Shown in pieces: positions 6,034-6,378 of a stretch of DNA of 6,378 bases. The first letter of the stretch is position 1. Each line of letters begins with the position of its first letter. The stretch is taken from assembly GCA_900767385.1 (NCBI GenBank), contig CAAFYY010000001.1:1-6378 (forward strand), given 5' to 3'. The DNA is from Bacteroidales bacterium. Its GTDB lineage: Bacteria; Bacteroidota; Bacteroidia; Bacteroidales; Paludibacteraceae. Position numbers and translations under genes: made by a program. The notes beneath the pieces were generated by a model that ran no database searches, had not been told where the DNA came from, and saw only the letters and a program-made list of their open reading frames with translations.

Positions 6034-6057
6034 GAAAGAAGTTCCTCCCCATAATCC

Positions 6058-6212
6058 TTCCCGTTAATAGTCCCATCGCCTTATCGCCTATAAAACAGTT
6101 CCCGTTATCGTTCCCGTTAATAGCCCCATCGCCTTATCGCCTTAATAAAAATAGTTCCCGTTATCGTTCCCGTTCCCGTTAATAGTCCCATCGCCTTATC
6201 TCCCCATCGCCT
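6058..6212. repeat. A-family repeat block, right copy
   Basis: Three A units stand here in direct orientation. The first is a partial unit at 6058-6082. The second, at 6083-6130, is missing one CCCGTT word and has CTATAAAACAG as its linker. The third, at 6136-6192, differs from the left-block 57-mer at one base (AATAGTCCC for AATAGCCCC). The block ends in CTCCCCATCGCCT, like the unit junction of the left block. With the left block it brackets both B copies. Confidence 0.88.
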
Positions 6213-6378
6213 AAACCAGTTATCGTTACCATGTAATTAAACCGAATAATTTGTTGGAAGCGTTATTTATCAGCAACATAGTTTTTTTTCTTTAGGGATG
6301 CAATCATTGGTTGATTGGCAGCATTGTGGTAGTTGAAACATAAGCTCGCTTAATGGAGCATACAACATCAAGGATGCA
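6213..6378. other. Right-edge sequence without a recognisable gene
   Basis: After a decayed A-like remnant (CAGTTATCGTTACC, 6217-6230) the sequence is AT-rich with a T8 run (6282-6289). GGATGCA occurs twice (6296-6302 and 6372-6378). Two minus-strand frames are open from the window edge, ending at 6304-6306 (24 codons) and 6270-6272 (35 codons, ending KEKKLCC and followed by a second stop). Either could be the tail of a gene lying to the right, but I recognise neither. Confidence 0.3.

Noticed and set aside
5423..6212. CRISPR array.
   Set aside because: Repeats are directly adjacent or overlapping words of 8 and 6 bp and units of 57-62 bp. There are no unique spacers of constant length and no cas genes.
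6270..6378. Minus-strand open frame of 35 codons from the window edge ending in KEKKLCC.
   Set aside because: It is too short, with an unrecognised Cys-rich sequence and a competing open frame beside it. Only sequence beyond the right edge could decide whether it is a gene tail.

Overview
The window looks like a chromosomal segment from a member of the Bacteroidota, most likely the order Bacteroidales and perhaps Prevotellaceae. The evidence is threefold. Upstream regions are A-rich with no clear Shine-Dalgarno sequence. There are TAnnTTTG-type -7 promoter elements. The housekeeping proteins (single-chain GlyRS of 515 aa, 426-aa SHMT, RfbA/RfbC) resemble those of Bacteroidales. The assignment comes from recalled family features, not from a database search.

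Layout: (1) Positions 1-158 hold a small AT-rich hairpin and a strong intrinsic terminator that closes the minus-strand operon. (2) Positions 159-1578, minus strand, carry rfbA then rfbC, two enzymes of dTDP-L-rhamnose synthesis for surface polysaccharide, with a 7-nt gap between them. (3) Positions 1579-1879 are a divergent intergenic region with two back-to-back Bacteroidota-type promoters and a hairpin in the rfbA leader. (4) Positions 1880-5349, plus strand, hold glyS (glycyl-tRNA synthetase), a flavin-reductase-like FMN-binding protein and glyA (serine hydroxymethyltransferase). Gaps are 21 and 53 nt with no terminator between genes, so they are probably one transcription unit, ended by a hairpin plus T7 at 5378-5410. 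(5) Positions 5411-6378 have no convincing gene. About 790 nt of this is a nested block of direct repeats arranged A-B-B-A. A is a C-rich family built from ATCGCCTT and CCCGTT words. B is a family of about 185 bp in two diverged direct copies.

How the genes work together: GlyA makes glycine from serine and GlyS charges glycine onto tRNA, so their linkage makes metabolic sense. The flavoprotein between them has no assigned substrate. RfbA and RfbC need RfbB and RfbD, which must be encoded elsewhere because a terminator follows rfbC.

The coding part is ordinary core genome. I did not find a convincing new multi-gene system. The parts most worth a second look are the A-B-B-A repeat block, including a long fold-back inside the second B copy and G-quadruplex-capable A units, the mutually exclusive pairings possible in the rfbA leader, and a perfect palindrome lying over the glyA start codon.
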